From positions 1 through 36,412 of the forward strand of contig JARICQ010000072.1 of assembly GCA_029264075.1 (NCBI GenBank): DNA of 36,412 bases, written 5' to 3'. Shown piece by piece: positions 16,779-23,669 of this stretch. A program made the translations under genes and the position numbers. Each line of letters starts with the position of its first letter. The stretch's first letter is position 1. Source of the stretch: Tissierellaceae bacterium (GTDB taxonomy: Bacteria; Bacillota; Clostridia; Tissierellales; Tissierellaceae). The notes below the pieces were generated by a model. The model did no database searches, was not told the DNA's origin, and saw nothing but the letters and a program-made list of their open reading frames with translations.

Positions 16779-17627
16779 TTAATATGTGAAGAATCCTTCC
16801 TTTGTTTTCCTACCTAATTTCCCGCCCCTGACCATTTTTCTAAGAAGTGGGTGGGCCCTATATTTTGAGTCTTTAAATTCATCATACAAGACATCCATAA
16901 TTGCCAAGCAAACATCTAAGCCTACCAAATCTCCAAGGGCCAAAGGTCCCATTGGATGATTTGCGCCGAGTTTCATGCCTTGGTCTATGTCCTCTGCACT
17001 TGCAAGTCCATCAGCATATATGCCGATAGCTTCATTGATCATAGGTATAAGTATTCTGTTTACAACAAATCCCGGAGCCTCTTCTACCTCTACTGGAGTT
17101 TTTCCAAGATCTTTTGAAAGTTCGACTATTTTATCCTTAACATCTTCAGAACTTGCGATCCCCTTGATCACTTCAACCAACTTCATCACTGGAACTGGAT
17201 TAAAGAAGTGCATCCCAATCACCTTGTCTGGTCTACTTGTAGAACTACCGAGCTCAGTAATAGATAGGGAGGATGTATTTGTCGCAAGTATAGTATCCTC
17301 CTTGCAAATCCTATCAAGTTTTCCGAATATCTCTTTTTTAAGATCCATATCTTCAGATATAGCTTCAATAATTAAGTCCCTATCTTTTAAATCTTCAAAG
17401 TCACTTGTAATACTTATATTATTTAATGTGTTCTCCATGTCTTCCTTGCTTATTCTATCTTTTGATAGGAGCCTATCCAATCCTTTTTCTATAGATTTTA
17501 TACTGGCTCTTGGATTTTCCTCGTCAATTGATCTGACCCACATAGTAGTCTCGTATCCTTTTTGAGCGAATATCTGTACTATACCAGCTGCCATAGTGCC
17601 CCTACCTAATACACCTATCTTTTTCAT
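16779..17627 (-). CDS. hbd: 3-Hydroxyacyl-CoA (3-hydroxybutyryl-CoA) dehydrogenase
   Basis: Reversibly reduces acetoacetyl-CoA to 3-hydroxybutyryl-CoA (or longer acyl chains). 282 residues, the size of clostridial Hbd. Catalytic residues are at family spacing: Ser119 (TNTSSLSIT), His140 (GMHFFNPVP), Glu152, Asn190 (GFVVNR). The C-terminal domain ends LGRKTKEGFFTY. The dinucleotide motif is G8-R-G10-T-M-A13 rather than the usual GxGxxG, and beta-2 ends VRS (31-33) instead of an acidic residue, which hints at NADP(H). It is 20 bases after the crotonase gene, in one operon. The substrate chain length cannot be read from sequence. Confidence 0.9.
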   Translation of the reverse strand: MKKIGVLGRGTMAAGIVQIFAQKGYETTMWVRSIDEENPRASIKSIEKGLDRLLSKDRISKEDMENTLNNISITSDFEDLKDRDLIIEAISEDMDLKKEIFGKLDRICKEDTILATNTSSLSITELGSSTSRPDKVIGMHFFNPVPVMKLVEVIKGIASSEDVKDKIVELSKDLGKTPVEVEEAPGFVVNRILIPMINEAIGIYADGLASAEDIDQGMKLGANHPMGPLALGDLVGLDVCLAIMDVLYDEFKDSKYRAHPLLRKMVRGGKLGRKTKEGFFTY

Positions 17628-17647
17628 ATAAATACCCCTCCAATAAA

Positions 17648-18421
17648 TTATTTTAGCTTATATTCAGGCCTTCTCTTTTCCAAAAAAGCCTTCATACCCT
17701 CTTTTTGATCTTCAGTTGAAAAACAAATTGCAAATAGATCTTCTTCTATAGACATAGCCGTGTCTATATCTGCCTGCATGCCCCTATTGATAGACTCCTT
17801 AGAGTTTCTAACAGCTATTTGAGCCTTTGATGATATCTTTTCTGCCATTTCTATGGCAGCTTCCATAAGTAAGTCTGGAGCTAGGACCTTGTTCACCAAG
17901 CCAATCCTATAGGCTTCATCTGCCCTTATGGCATCTCCAGTAAATATGAGTTCCTTAGCTATCCCCTCACCCACAAGCCTAGGAAGCCTTTGACTTGCTC
18001 CAAATCCAGGAGTAATTCCAAGACCTACTTCTGGCTGTCCAAACCTTGCCTTTTCAGATGCAAGTCTAATATCACATGCCATGGCAAGCTCACATCCACC
18101 ACCTAGAGCAAATCCATTTACCGCAGCTATAACTGGCTTCTCCATATTTTCAATTTTCCTAAATAAATCCATCCCCAGCCTTGCAAATTTTTTAGCCTCT
18201 AGGACATTCTTGTCTTTCATCTCCTCTATATCAGCCCCTGCAACAAAGGCCTTGCCACTTCCTGTTAGTATGATCACATAGACGTCCTCGTCCCTTGTGA
18301 CTTGATCAAGCATAAGGTCTAACTCTGTCAGTAGTTCTCTATTAAGTGAGTTCATAGCCTCTGGTCTATTGATACGTATAATTCCAATATTCTTTCTTTT
18401 TTCATACAACAAAGTCTCCAA
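17648..18421 (-). CDS. crt: Enoyl-CoA hydratase / crotonase
   Basis: Hydrates crotonyl-CoA and related enoyl-CoAs, the partner reaction of the next gene. 257 residues. Both catalytic acids are present at the family spacing of 20: Glu111 (GGGCELAMACDI) and Glu131 (GQPEVGLGI). The oxyanion segment is AGADI (61-65) and GGG at 107-109. The start is TTG (18421-18419), with GAGAGGGGA upstream; the next Met is residue 23, inside the domain, so TTG is right. First gene of a two-gene operon with the promoter at 18440-18468. No thiolase, acyl-CoA dehydrogenase or Etf genes are adjacent. Confidence 0.92.
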   Translation of the reverse strand: METLLYEKRKNIGIIRINRPEAMNSLNRELLTELDLMLDQVTRDEDVYVIILTGSGKAFVAGADIEEMKDKNVLEAKKFARLGMDLFRKIENMEKPVIAAVNGFALGGGCELAMACDIRLASEKARFGQPEVGLGITPGFGASQRLPRLVGEGIAKELIFTGDAIRADEAYRIGLVNKVLAPDLLMEAAIEMAEKISSKAQIAVRNSKESINRGMQADIDTAMSIEEDLFAICFSTEDQKEGMKAFLEKRRPEYKLK

Positions 18422-18439
18422 AAAAATCCCCTCTCAGTC

Positions 18440-18468
18440 TTTATAATTATTTGTTAATAGTCTATCAA
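18440..18468 (-). promoter_or_regulatory. Sigma-A-type promoter for crt-hbd
   Basis: Minus strand TTGATA (18468-18463), 17-base spacer, TATAAA (18445-18440), about 20 bases before the TTG start. Confidence 0.65.
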
Positions 18469-18503
18469 TCTTTTGATGATAAATCAACTTCAATAGCTAA
18501 AAA

Positions 18504-18553
18504 TTATATATGAAGGGCTGGATGAGTCGACTCATCCAGCCCTTCATATATAA
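18504..18553. terminator. 50-bp perfect loopless palindrome, probable terminator of the phosphatase operon
   Basis: Arms 18504-18528 and 18529-18553 are exact reverse complements with no spacer (centre GAGTCGACTC). It begins 8 bases past the phosphatase stop, and the minus strand continues with a short T run (AATTTTTAG). It would also work as a terminator on the plus strand. Confidence 0.75.
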
Positions 18554-18561
18554 ATATAATC

Positions 18562-19686
18562 CTAGATAACCTTTAAAAGAACTATGGCTATATCATCTTC
18601 TTGTTCTCCCCAGCTAAAACGTATTATATTATCTTCAATTTCTAAAACTGTAGCCCCTCTATTTTTTTCAAGTAAATTTAAAATTCCTTCAACACCAAAC
18701 TCATGTCCATCCTTGTTTCTGACTTCTGTAACTCCATCAGTATATAAAAGGATCTTATCGTCTTTTTTCAAGAGTAGACTCTTTTCATCATAGTTTACTT
18801 GCTCGAGTAGGGAGATTATTGGATATCCCTTGAGTTCAAGCAGGTCTATCTCACCTTCTTCACTATAAACGATAGGCATACAGTTGTGTCCTGCATTTGA
18901 ATACCTAAACTCATATGTGGATTTGTTGAAAATACCATAAAATATAGTAAAATATCTATCTACTTCTAAATTCAATTTAAAGAATTGAGTCTGAAGTTCT
19001 TTTAAGGCTAGTGAAGGACTGAATATCTCATCTTTTATAGACCTCATACTCTGCCTAATAAACATGGTCATCATAGAGGCCGAAACACCATGTCCAGATA
19101 CATCAGCTATATATATGCCCAAATGATCTTCATCTACCTGAAATATATCAAATATATCACCGCTAAGCATCTCAGAAGGGCTATATAGATAGTCAATGTC
19201 TAAATTATATTTATTTCCAGCCTCTGGAAGTATTTTCTCTTGAATCTTTCTAGCTACAGCTAGGTCTCTTTGCATTTTTTTGTTTCTTTCGATTAACTCT
19301 AGCTCTAGCTTTCTCTCTCGAGTCACATCTCTAAAAACCTCTACCGCAGCAAATATTTCTCCTTTCTTGTTTGTCACAGGGGAAGATTTAACTGAAAATT
19401 GCCTACCGTATATGGTTTCTTCTTTTTGAACTACTTCACCAGTATCTATGGTCCTTTCTGTAATACAGAAATTACACACCTCTTCTTTTCCATAGGCAAC
19501 ATAACATTTGCCACCTACTATATCCTCACCAAGGGCAGCTTTGATAGCCCTATTGGCATAGATGATAGTACCACTTCTATCTACTACCCTAACCCAGTCA
19601 GCCATGCTTTCTAGTACATGATAGTTCAAAATACCAGACTCTTCAATTTCTTTTTTAATATGCTTTAAATCCTCTGTGTTTAGCAT
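18562..19686 (-). CDS. PAS domain-PP2C serine phosphatase (RsbU/SpoIIE family)
   Basis: Signalling phosphatase, probably cytoplasmic (no membrane segment). Residues about 20-125 form a PAS domain with C61, C71 and C74 (C-x9-C-x2-C). A helical linker, RDLAVARKIQEKILP (140-154), is typical of RsbU-type phosphatases. The PPM catalytic domain carries metal ligands in SGDIFD (175-180), DVSGHG (195-200), DG (317-318) and EQEDD (361-365), all intact. The usual substrate would be an RsbV/SpoIIAA-like anti-anti-sigma factor; none is encoded nearby, nor is an anti-sigma kinase. It follows the adenosyltransferase gene by 31 bases. It is not SpoIIE itself, which has many membrane segments. Confidence 0.88.
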   Translation of the reverse strand: MLNTEDLKHIKKEIEESGILNYHVLESMADWVRVVDRSGTIIYANRAIKAALGEDIVGGKCYVAYGKEEVCNFCITERTIDTGEVVQKEETIYGRQFSVKSSPVTNKKGEIFAAVEVFRDVTRERKLELELIERNKKMQRDLAVARKIQEKILPEAGNKYNLDIDYLYSPSEMLSGDIFDIFQVDEDHLGIYIADVSGHGVSASMMTMFIRQSMRSIKDEIFSPSLALKELQTQFFKLNLEVDRYFTIFYGIFNKSTYEFRYSNAGHNCMPIVYSEEGEIDLLELKGYPIISLLEQVNYDEKSLLLKKDDKILLYTDGVTEVRNKDGHEFGVEGILNLLEKNRGATVLEIEDNIIRFSWGEQEDDIAIVLLKVI

Positions 19687-19717
19687 GTAATCACCTACCT
19701 GGCATTATTTTTTGATA

Positions 19718-20242
19718 TTAATATTCTACACATACTTCCCTATCCTCAGAGTACCTAGCCATTGAATAGAGTGTATCTGACAATCTATTTACATATTTAA
19801 TTACTAGTGGATCAATTTCTACATGACCTGAAAGAGTAATTATCCTTCTCTCTGCCCGCCTACATACTGTTCTACTAACATGGAGATGGCCAGCTTTTTT
19901 CCCAAATCCATTTAATATAAAGCAATTTGGATCCTCAATCCTTCCCATATAGATATCAATTATTTTCTCCAGCTCATCTATATCCTTTTCTACTATATGA
20001 TGCCTTACCTTTTCTGGATCTTCTGTAGCTAGTATTGATGCAACTGTAAAGAGTTTGTTTTGTATGCCATGGATAAAGTCATACATTTCCTCATCTTCTA
20101 CATAGTTTTTTGCAAGACCTAGTGAGGCTCCTAGTTCATCTATAGTTCCATAGGCTTCAACCCTCATATCATCTTTATAGACTCTTCTGCTATCAAATAA
20201 GCTAGTTTTTCCCTTGTCGCCTGTCTTTGTATAAATAGTCAT
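19718..20242 (-). CDS. Corrinoid adenosyltransferase, PduO type
   Basis: Transfers the adenosyl group of ATP to cob(I)alamin, making coenzyme B12. 174 residues. ATP-binding start TKTGDKGKTSL (5-15), then RTVCRRAERR (124-133) and YVNRLSDTLY (150-159), the conserved active-site helices of the PduO family. It lies 28 bases after the rRNA methyltransferase and 31 before the phosphatase, so probably one transcript. There is no B12-dependent enzyme or cobalamin riboswitch in the window to show which pathway it serves. Confidence 0.92.
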   Translation of the reverse strand: MTIYTKTGDKGKTSLFDSRRVYKDDMRVEAYGTIDELGASLGLAKNYVEDEEMYDFIHGIQNKLFTVASILATEDPEKVRHHIVEKDIDELEKIIDIYMGRIEDPNCFILNGFGKKAGHLHVSRTVCRRAERRIITLSGHVEIDPLVIKYVNRLSDTLYSMARYSEDREVCVEY

Positions 20243-20270
20243 TTTACCATTCCCTTCTATAAATAAATTC

Positions 20271-21410
20271 TTAGTTTTTCCTTGGTGGCCTTGGCCCGTA
20301 GTATTGGTAGTAGTCTACCTTTATTCGCCCATTGTAGAGCTTTCTCTTTCTATCAGCTTTTTTCCCATAATATTTTTCAAATTCTTCATCTGCTGTAATC
20401 GCATACAGAGACCAGGTGTCGAGTTCTTCAAATCTAGCTCCCAGATCTTCATATATCTTCCTCAAATCCTCAACTTCTCCTATACGCTCCCCATAGGGTG
20501 GATTTGTAATCACCACGCCATATTCGTTGTTGAGTTCAGCCTCCCTAAAGTCCTTGATAAAAAAAGCTATATCTTCTTCAAGACCAAAATTTGCAGCATT
20601 GTCCCTGGCACGTAAGATTGCCTTCCTATCTATATCAGCACCAAGTATGTGAAGTTTAGTTTCAGTATCCATAGCCTTGAATGCTTCTTGCTTGGCTTCC
20701 TTCCAGTATTCAGCCTTTACTCTTGGCCAGTCCTCTGATGCAAAGTTTCTATCGAGTCCTGGGGCCATGTTTCTTCCGATCATTGCTGCTTCTATAGGTA
20801 TAGTTCCAGACCCACAAAAGGGATCAAATAATACCCTCTCCTTATTCCAAAAACTTAAAAGGATCATTGCAGCTGCAAGGGTCTCCTTGATTGGTGCATC
20901 TCCCTGTCTGCTCCTATATCCTCTCTTGTGAAGCCCTTCTCCAGAAGTATCTATGGTAATGGTCGCTATATCTTTTAATAGAGCCACTTGAATAGTATAT
21001 TTTGCCCCTGATTTTGTAAACCAGTCTGTGTCATATTTGGTCTTTAATTTCTCAACCACTGCCTTTTCGACTATTCTCTGACAGTCAGGCACACTAAATA
21101 GTTTTGAATTTATACTTTTTCCCTCTACTATAAAATTTCCATCTTCAGGTATCCACTCATCCCAAGGAAGAGCCTTAGTCTTTTCAAATAATTCATCAAA
21201 GCTAAGGGCTTTAAATTCTCCCATCTTAAGGAGCACCCTATCTGCACTTCTTAGCCAGTAGTTGGCCCTTGGTATATCACGCTCTTCAGCTTGAAAAGTG
21301 ACCTTGGCATTTTCTACCTTTAAATCATTATATCCTAAATCCATCAGTTCTCTTTTCACTACTGCCTCAAGTCCAAATGTAGCTGTTGCTATAAGTTCTA
21401 TTTTACTCAT
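20271..21410 (-). CDS. THUMP-domain RNA methyltransferase, RlmL/YpsC family
   Basis: SAM-dependent methyltransferase of the UPF0020 family, probably making N2-methylguanine in 23S rRNA as for RlmL. Residues 1-155: N-terminal ferredoxin-like and THUMP RNA-binding region (IATATFGLEAVVKREL). Residues 160-375: methylase with GLHKRGYR, DPFCGSGTIPIEAAMI (196-211) and catalytic NPPY (303-306). 379 residues matches YpsC. First gene of the methyltransferase-adenosyltransferase-phosphatase unit; its promoter overlaps that of the divergent superoxide reductase gene. Confidence 0.88.
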   Translation of the reverse strand: MSKIELIATATFGLEAVVKRELMDLGYNDLKVENAKVTFQAEERDIPRANYWLRSADRVLLKMGEFKALSFDELFEKTKALPWDEWIPEDGNFIVEGKSINSKLFSVPDCQRIVEKAVVEKLKTKYDTDWFTKSGAKYTIQVALLKDIATITIDTSGEGLHKRGYRSRQGDAPIKETLAAAMILLSFWNKERVLFDPFCGSGTIPIEAAMIGRNMAPGLDRNFASEDWPRVKAEYWKEAKQEAFKAMDTETKLHILGADIDRKAILRARDNAANFGLEEDIAFFIKDFREAELNNEYGVVITNPPYGERIGEVEDLRKIYEDLGARFEELDTWSLYAITADEEFEKYYGKKADRKRKLYNGRIKVDYYQYYGPRPPRKN

Positions 21411-21440
21411 ATAATCTCTCCTAAATTAATCTATGATACT

Positions 21441-21470
21441 ATTATACTCTAAAATATAAATATTATCTAA
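21441..21470 (-). promoter_or_regulatory. Candidate promoter for the rRNA methyltransferase unit
   Basis: Minus strand TTAGAT (21470-21465), 18-base spacer, TATAAT (21446-21441), 30 bases before the start codon. Confidence 0.5.
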
Positions 21471-21485
21471 TATTATTGAATATTA
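21468..21485. promoter_or_regulatory. Palindrome over both divergent -35 boxes (candidate operator)
   Basis: TAATATT-ATTG-AATATTA, a perfect 7-bp inverted repeat. It covers part of the minus -35 (21465-21470) and the whole plus -35 (21476-21481). AT-rich, so chance is possible. Confidence 0.35.
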
Positions 21486-21505
21486 TTTTGTAATAAGGGT
21501 ATAAA
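21476..21505 (+). promoter_or_regulatory. Candidate promoter for the superoxide reductase gene
   Basis: TTGAAT (21476-21481), 18-base spacer, TATAAA (21500-21505), about 45 bases before the ATG, which has GGAGG at good spacing. Confidence 0.55.
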
Positions 21506-21548
21506 ATGTATTGAAGTCAAAAACAATAAATTAAATGGAGGTTTTTAT

Positions 21549-21923
21549 ATGAAGAGTTTAGGAAGTTTATACCAAAGTGGAGACTGGAAGGGCGAGAAGC
21601 ACGTACCAGTTATCCATGCACCAGAGTCAGCAAAAAAAGATGAAAATATAGAAGTAAGACTGATGGTTGGTGAAGAAATTGGTCATCCAAACACTTTCGA
21701 GCACCATATAGCTTGGATGAAGCTTTATTTCCAACCAGAGGGCGGCAAGTTCCCAGTAGAAATAGGAACAGCTAACTTTTCCGCACACGGGGAAGCTGAT
21801 TTATTTACAGATTCAAATGTAGTATTTAACTTCAAGGCAAATAAATCAGGTACATTGTATGCAAGTTCTTACTGTAATATCCACGGTCTTTGGGAGAACA
21901 GTGCAGAATTAAAGGTAGAATAG
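21549..21923 (+). CDS. Class II superoxide reductase (neelaredoxin)
   Basis: Cytoplasmic enzyme of anaerobes that reduces superoxide to hydrogen peroxide without making oxygen. 124 residues with no N-terminal desulforedoxin domain, hence the one-iron class II type. All ligands of the catalytic Fe(His4Cys) centre are visible: Glu16 and His18 (GEKHVP), His46 (GHPN), His52 or 53 (FEHHIAW), Cys109 and His112 (YCNIHGLWE). It stands alone, with its own promoter and, downstream, a long hairpin. The reductant is probably rubredoxin, which is not encoded nearby. Confidence 0.94.
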   Translation: MKSLGSLYQSGDWKGEKHVPVIHAPESAKKDENIEVRLMVGEEIGHPNTFEHHIAWMKLYFQPEGGKFPVEIGTANFSAHGEADLFTDSNVVFNFKANKSGTLYASSYCNIHGLWENSAELKVE

Positions 21924-21946
21924 TATAAAAACAAAATAAATAGTAC

Positions 21947-22019
21947 AAGTAAAATTGTCATTCCGAAGGAAGAATCTTAGTCCAAGACTTTTTCCTATCC
22001 TGGAATGACAATTTTACTT
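21947..22019. repeat. 73-bp long hairpin, probable dispersed palindromic repeat / terminator
   Basis: Perfect 18-bp arms 21947-21964 and 22002-22019 (right arm GGAATGACAATTTTACTT) enclose 37 bases that can pair imperfectly. The left half reads GTCATTCCGAAGGAAGAATC, close to a motif that recurs in dispersed repeats of many bacterial genomes. A T-rich stretch follows on the plus strand, so it can also terminate the superoxide reductase transcript. Confidence 0.7.
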
Positions 22020-22034
22020 AAATTATTTTTTTAC

Positions 22035-22063
22035 TTGACAAGAAAGTTAAGTTATTGTAAGAT
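22035..22063 (+). promoter_or_regulatory. Sigma-A-type promoter for the tyrS leader
   Basis: TTGACA (22035-22040), 17-base spacer, TAAGAT (22058-22063), about 25 bases before the T-box stem I. Confidence 0.65.
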
Positions 22064-22087
22064 AAAATTCAATTATATATGTAGAAA

Positions 22088-22290
22088 CTATGAAGGATAA
22101 GAGTAGTCTTTCTAGGAAAATCCACAGAGAATAGGCTGGTGCTGAGAGGCCTATATCCTAAAAAGACGAAGTACATATCTGGAGTTCAATCGCGACTTCC
22201 ACACGTTACGTGGCTTGAGGCTTTATGCAAATTAAGGTGGTACCACGGGTTTATCTCGTCCTTTCGACGATATAAGGCCCTTTTTTTATA
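22088..22290 (+). promoter_or_regulatory. Tyrosine-specific T-box leader
   Basis: Senses uncharged tRNA-Tyr and controls transcription of tyrS. Visible parts: stem I with AGAGA and GGTGCTGAGAG-type elements; specifier codon TAC at 22172-22174 followed by A; the T-box motif AAGGTGGTACCACGG at 22234-22248, with the TGGT bulge (22238-22241) able to pair with an ACCA tRNA end; then a terminator stem GGGTTTATCTCGTC / GACGATATAAGGCCC and T tract (22247-22287). Charged tRNA would allow termination, uncharged tRNA antitermination. Confidence 0.93.
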
Positions 22291-22311
22291 CAAATTTTGA
22301 GGAGGTATTAT

Positions 22312-23535
22312 ATGAATAATGTATTTGATATACTTAAGGAAAGAGGTTATATTGATCAGGCGACCTATGAAGATGAGTTAAAAGAACTACTTGGAAATGA
22401 ATCTGTAGCTTTTTATATAGGATTTGATGCTACAGCAGATAGTTTGACACTCGGACATTTTCTTCAGATTATGGTTATGATGCATATGCAAAATCACGGT
22501 CACAAGCCTATAGCTCTGCTTGGTGGTGGAACTACAATGATAGGGGATCCATCTGCTAAGTCTGATATGAGAAAACTGATGACCAAGGAAATGATCGACT
22601 ACAATGCAAGTAGATTCAATGAACAATTATCTCAGTTTATTGACTTTGAGGACGACAAGGCCCTAGTGGTTAACAATGGTGACTGGCTCTTAGACCTTAA
22701 TTTTGTAGATTTCATGAGAGAAATAGGAGTTCATTTTTCAGTCAATAGAATGTTAGGCTTTGATTGCTACAAGAATAGACTAGAGCACGGGCTTACATTC
22801 TTTGAATTTGGATACATGCTCATGCAAAGCTATGACTTCCTCCACCTATACAGGGAATACGACTGCAAGCTTCAACTTGGTGGAAGCGACCAATGGTCAA
22901 ATATGCTTGGAGGATATGAGCTAGTTAGAAAAATTGAAGAAGATAAGGTTTATTCAATGACCTTTAAACTTCTTACAACAGCTTCAGGTATCAAGATGGG
23001 TAAGACTGAGGCAGGTACAATATGGCTAGACCCAGAAAAGACTCCACCATATGAACTATACCAGTATATGAGAAACACAGACGATAGGGATGTAGAGAAA
23101 TTCCTCAGCCTTCTTACCTTTCTTCCACTAGAAGAAGTTAGAAGACTCGGTTCACTAGAGGGGGCAGAAATAAACAAGGCCAAGGAAGTACTGGCATTTG
23201 AAGTAACCAAGTTGATCCACGGACAAGAAGAAGCTGAAAAATCTCAAACAGCTGCTAGATCTCTATTCACCGGATCTGCCGACCAAGGTTCTATACCCTT
23301 TACAGAAATGGAAAAAGACCTATTCAAAGAGGGAATTGGAGTCCTAGACCTCTTAAAAGATCTAGAACTCACCAAGTCCAATGGCGAGGGAAGAAGACTT
23401 GTAGAACAGGGCGGTATATCTATAGACGATGTAAAGGTTGAAGATATAGGACGCATAGTAGGCCTAGAAGATTTTAAAGACGGTAAGATATTGATCAAAA
23501 AAGGTAAAAAAGTCTACCATCAGGTAAGAATATAA
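22312..23535 (+). CDS. tyrS: Tyrosyl-tRNA synthetase
   Basis: Class I synthetase of 407 residues. YIGFDATADSLTLGHF is at 35-50, the tyrosine-binding region GYMLMQSYDF at 167-176, QLGGSDQW at 188-195, the KMSKS-type loop KMGKT at 228-232, and a C-terminal S4 domain (EGRRLVEQGGISIDDVKV). The HIGH motif is TLGH (46-49), its first His replaced by Thr; Asp-Pro-Thr is Asp-Ala-Thr (39-41). The start is the ATG with GAGGAGG upstream; an in-frame TTG 15 bases earlier overlaps that site. The Tyr T-box confirms the amino acid. Confidence 0.96.
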   Translation: MNNVFDILKERGYIDQATYEDELKELLGNESVAFYIGFDATADSLTLGHFLQIMVMMHMQNHGHKPIALLGGGTTMIGDPSAKSDMRKLMTKEMIDYNASRFNEQLSQFIDFEDDKALVVNNGDWLLDLNFVDFMREIGVHFSVNRMLGFDCYKNRLEHGLTFFEFGYMLMQSYDFLHLYREYDCKLQLGGSDQWSNMLGGYELVRKIEEDKVYSMTFKLLTTASGIKMGKTEAGTIWLDPEKTPPYELYQYMRNTDDRDVEKFLSLLTFLPLEEVRRLGSLEGAEINKAKEVLAFEVTKLIHGQEEAEKSQTAARSLFTGSADQGSIPFTEMEKDLFKEGIGVLDLLKDLELTKSNGEGRRLVEQGGISIDDVKVEDIGRIVGLEDFKDGKILIKKGKKVYHQVRI

Positions 23536-23546
23536 GTAAAATTCAC

Positions 23547-23599
23547 AAAAGCCAAGTATAACTTAGATTTAAAACTAAGCTATACTTGGCTTTTTATTT
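23547..23599 (+). terminator. Intrinsic terminator of tyrS
   Basis: AAAAGCCAAGTATA (23547-23560) pairs with TATACTTGGCTTTT, extended inside by CTTAG/CTAAG after one mismatch, then TTTATTTA. Also usable from the minus strand, where xpt ends. Confidence 0.85.
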
Positions 23600-23669
23600 A
23601 TTTTAATTTGCTCTGAAATTGATTAGCAATCTAGACTCTTATAATAGAGTTGGAGTTGATTTGATTTAT

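Noticed and set aside
16975..17565. 196-codon open frame antisense to the hydroxyacyl-CoA dehydrogenase gene
   Set aside because: Ser/Ile/Leu-rich shadow with no ribosome site or recognisable domain; the opposite strand has a complete enzyme with all catalytic residues.
20304..20615. 103-codon frame antisense to the rRNA methyltransferase gene
   Set aside because: No ribosome site and no domain; covers the NPPY coding region of the real gene.
21468..21485. PerR box upstream of the superoxide reductase gene
   Set aside because: The palindrome TAATATT-N4-AATATTA does not fit TTATAAT-N-ATTATAA in sequence or spacing; kept only as an unnamed candidate operator.
22297..22311. TTG start for tyrS five codons upstream
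   Set aside because: It overlaps the GAGGAGG site that serves the ATG at 22312.
23600..23669. Separate terminator for xpt (ACTCT-TATAAT-AGAGT hairpin)
   Set aside because: The 5-bp stem is weak and no T tract follows on the minus strand; the tyrS terminator on the other side can serve both.
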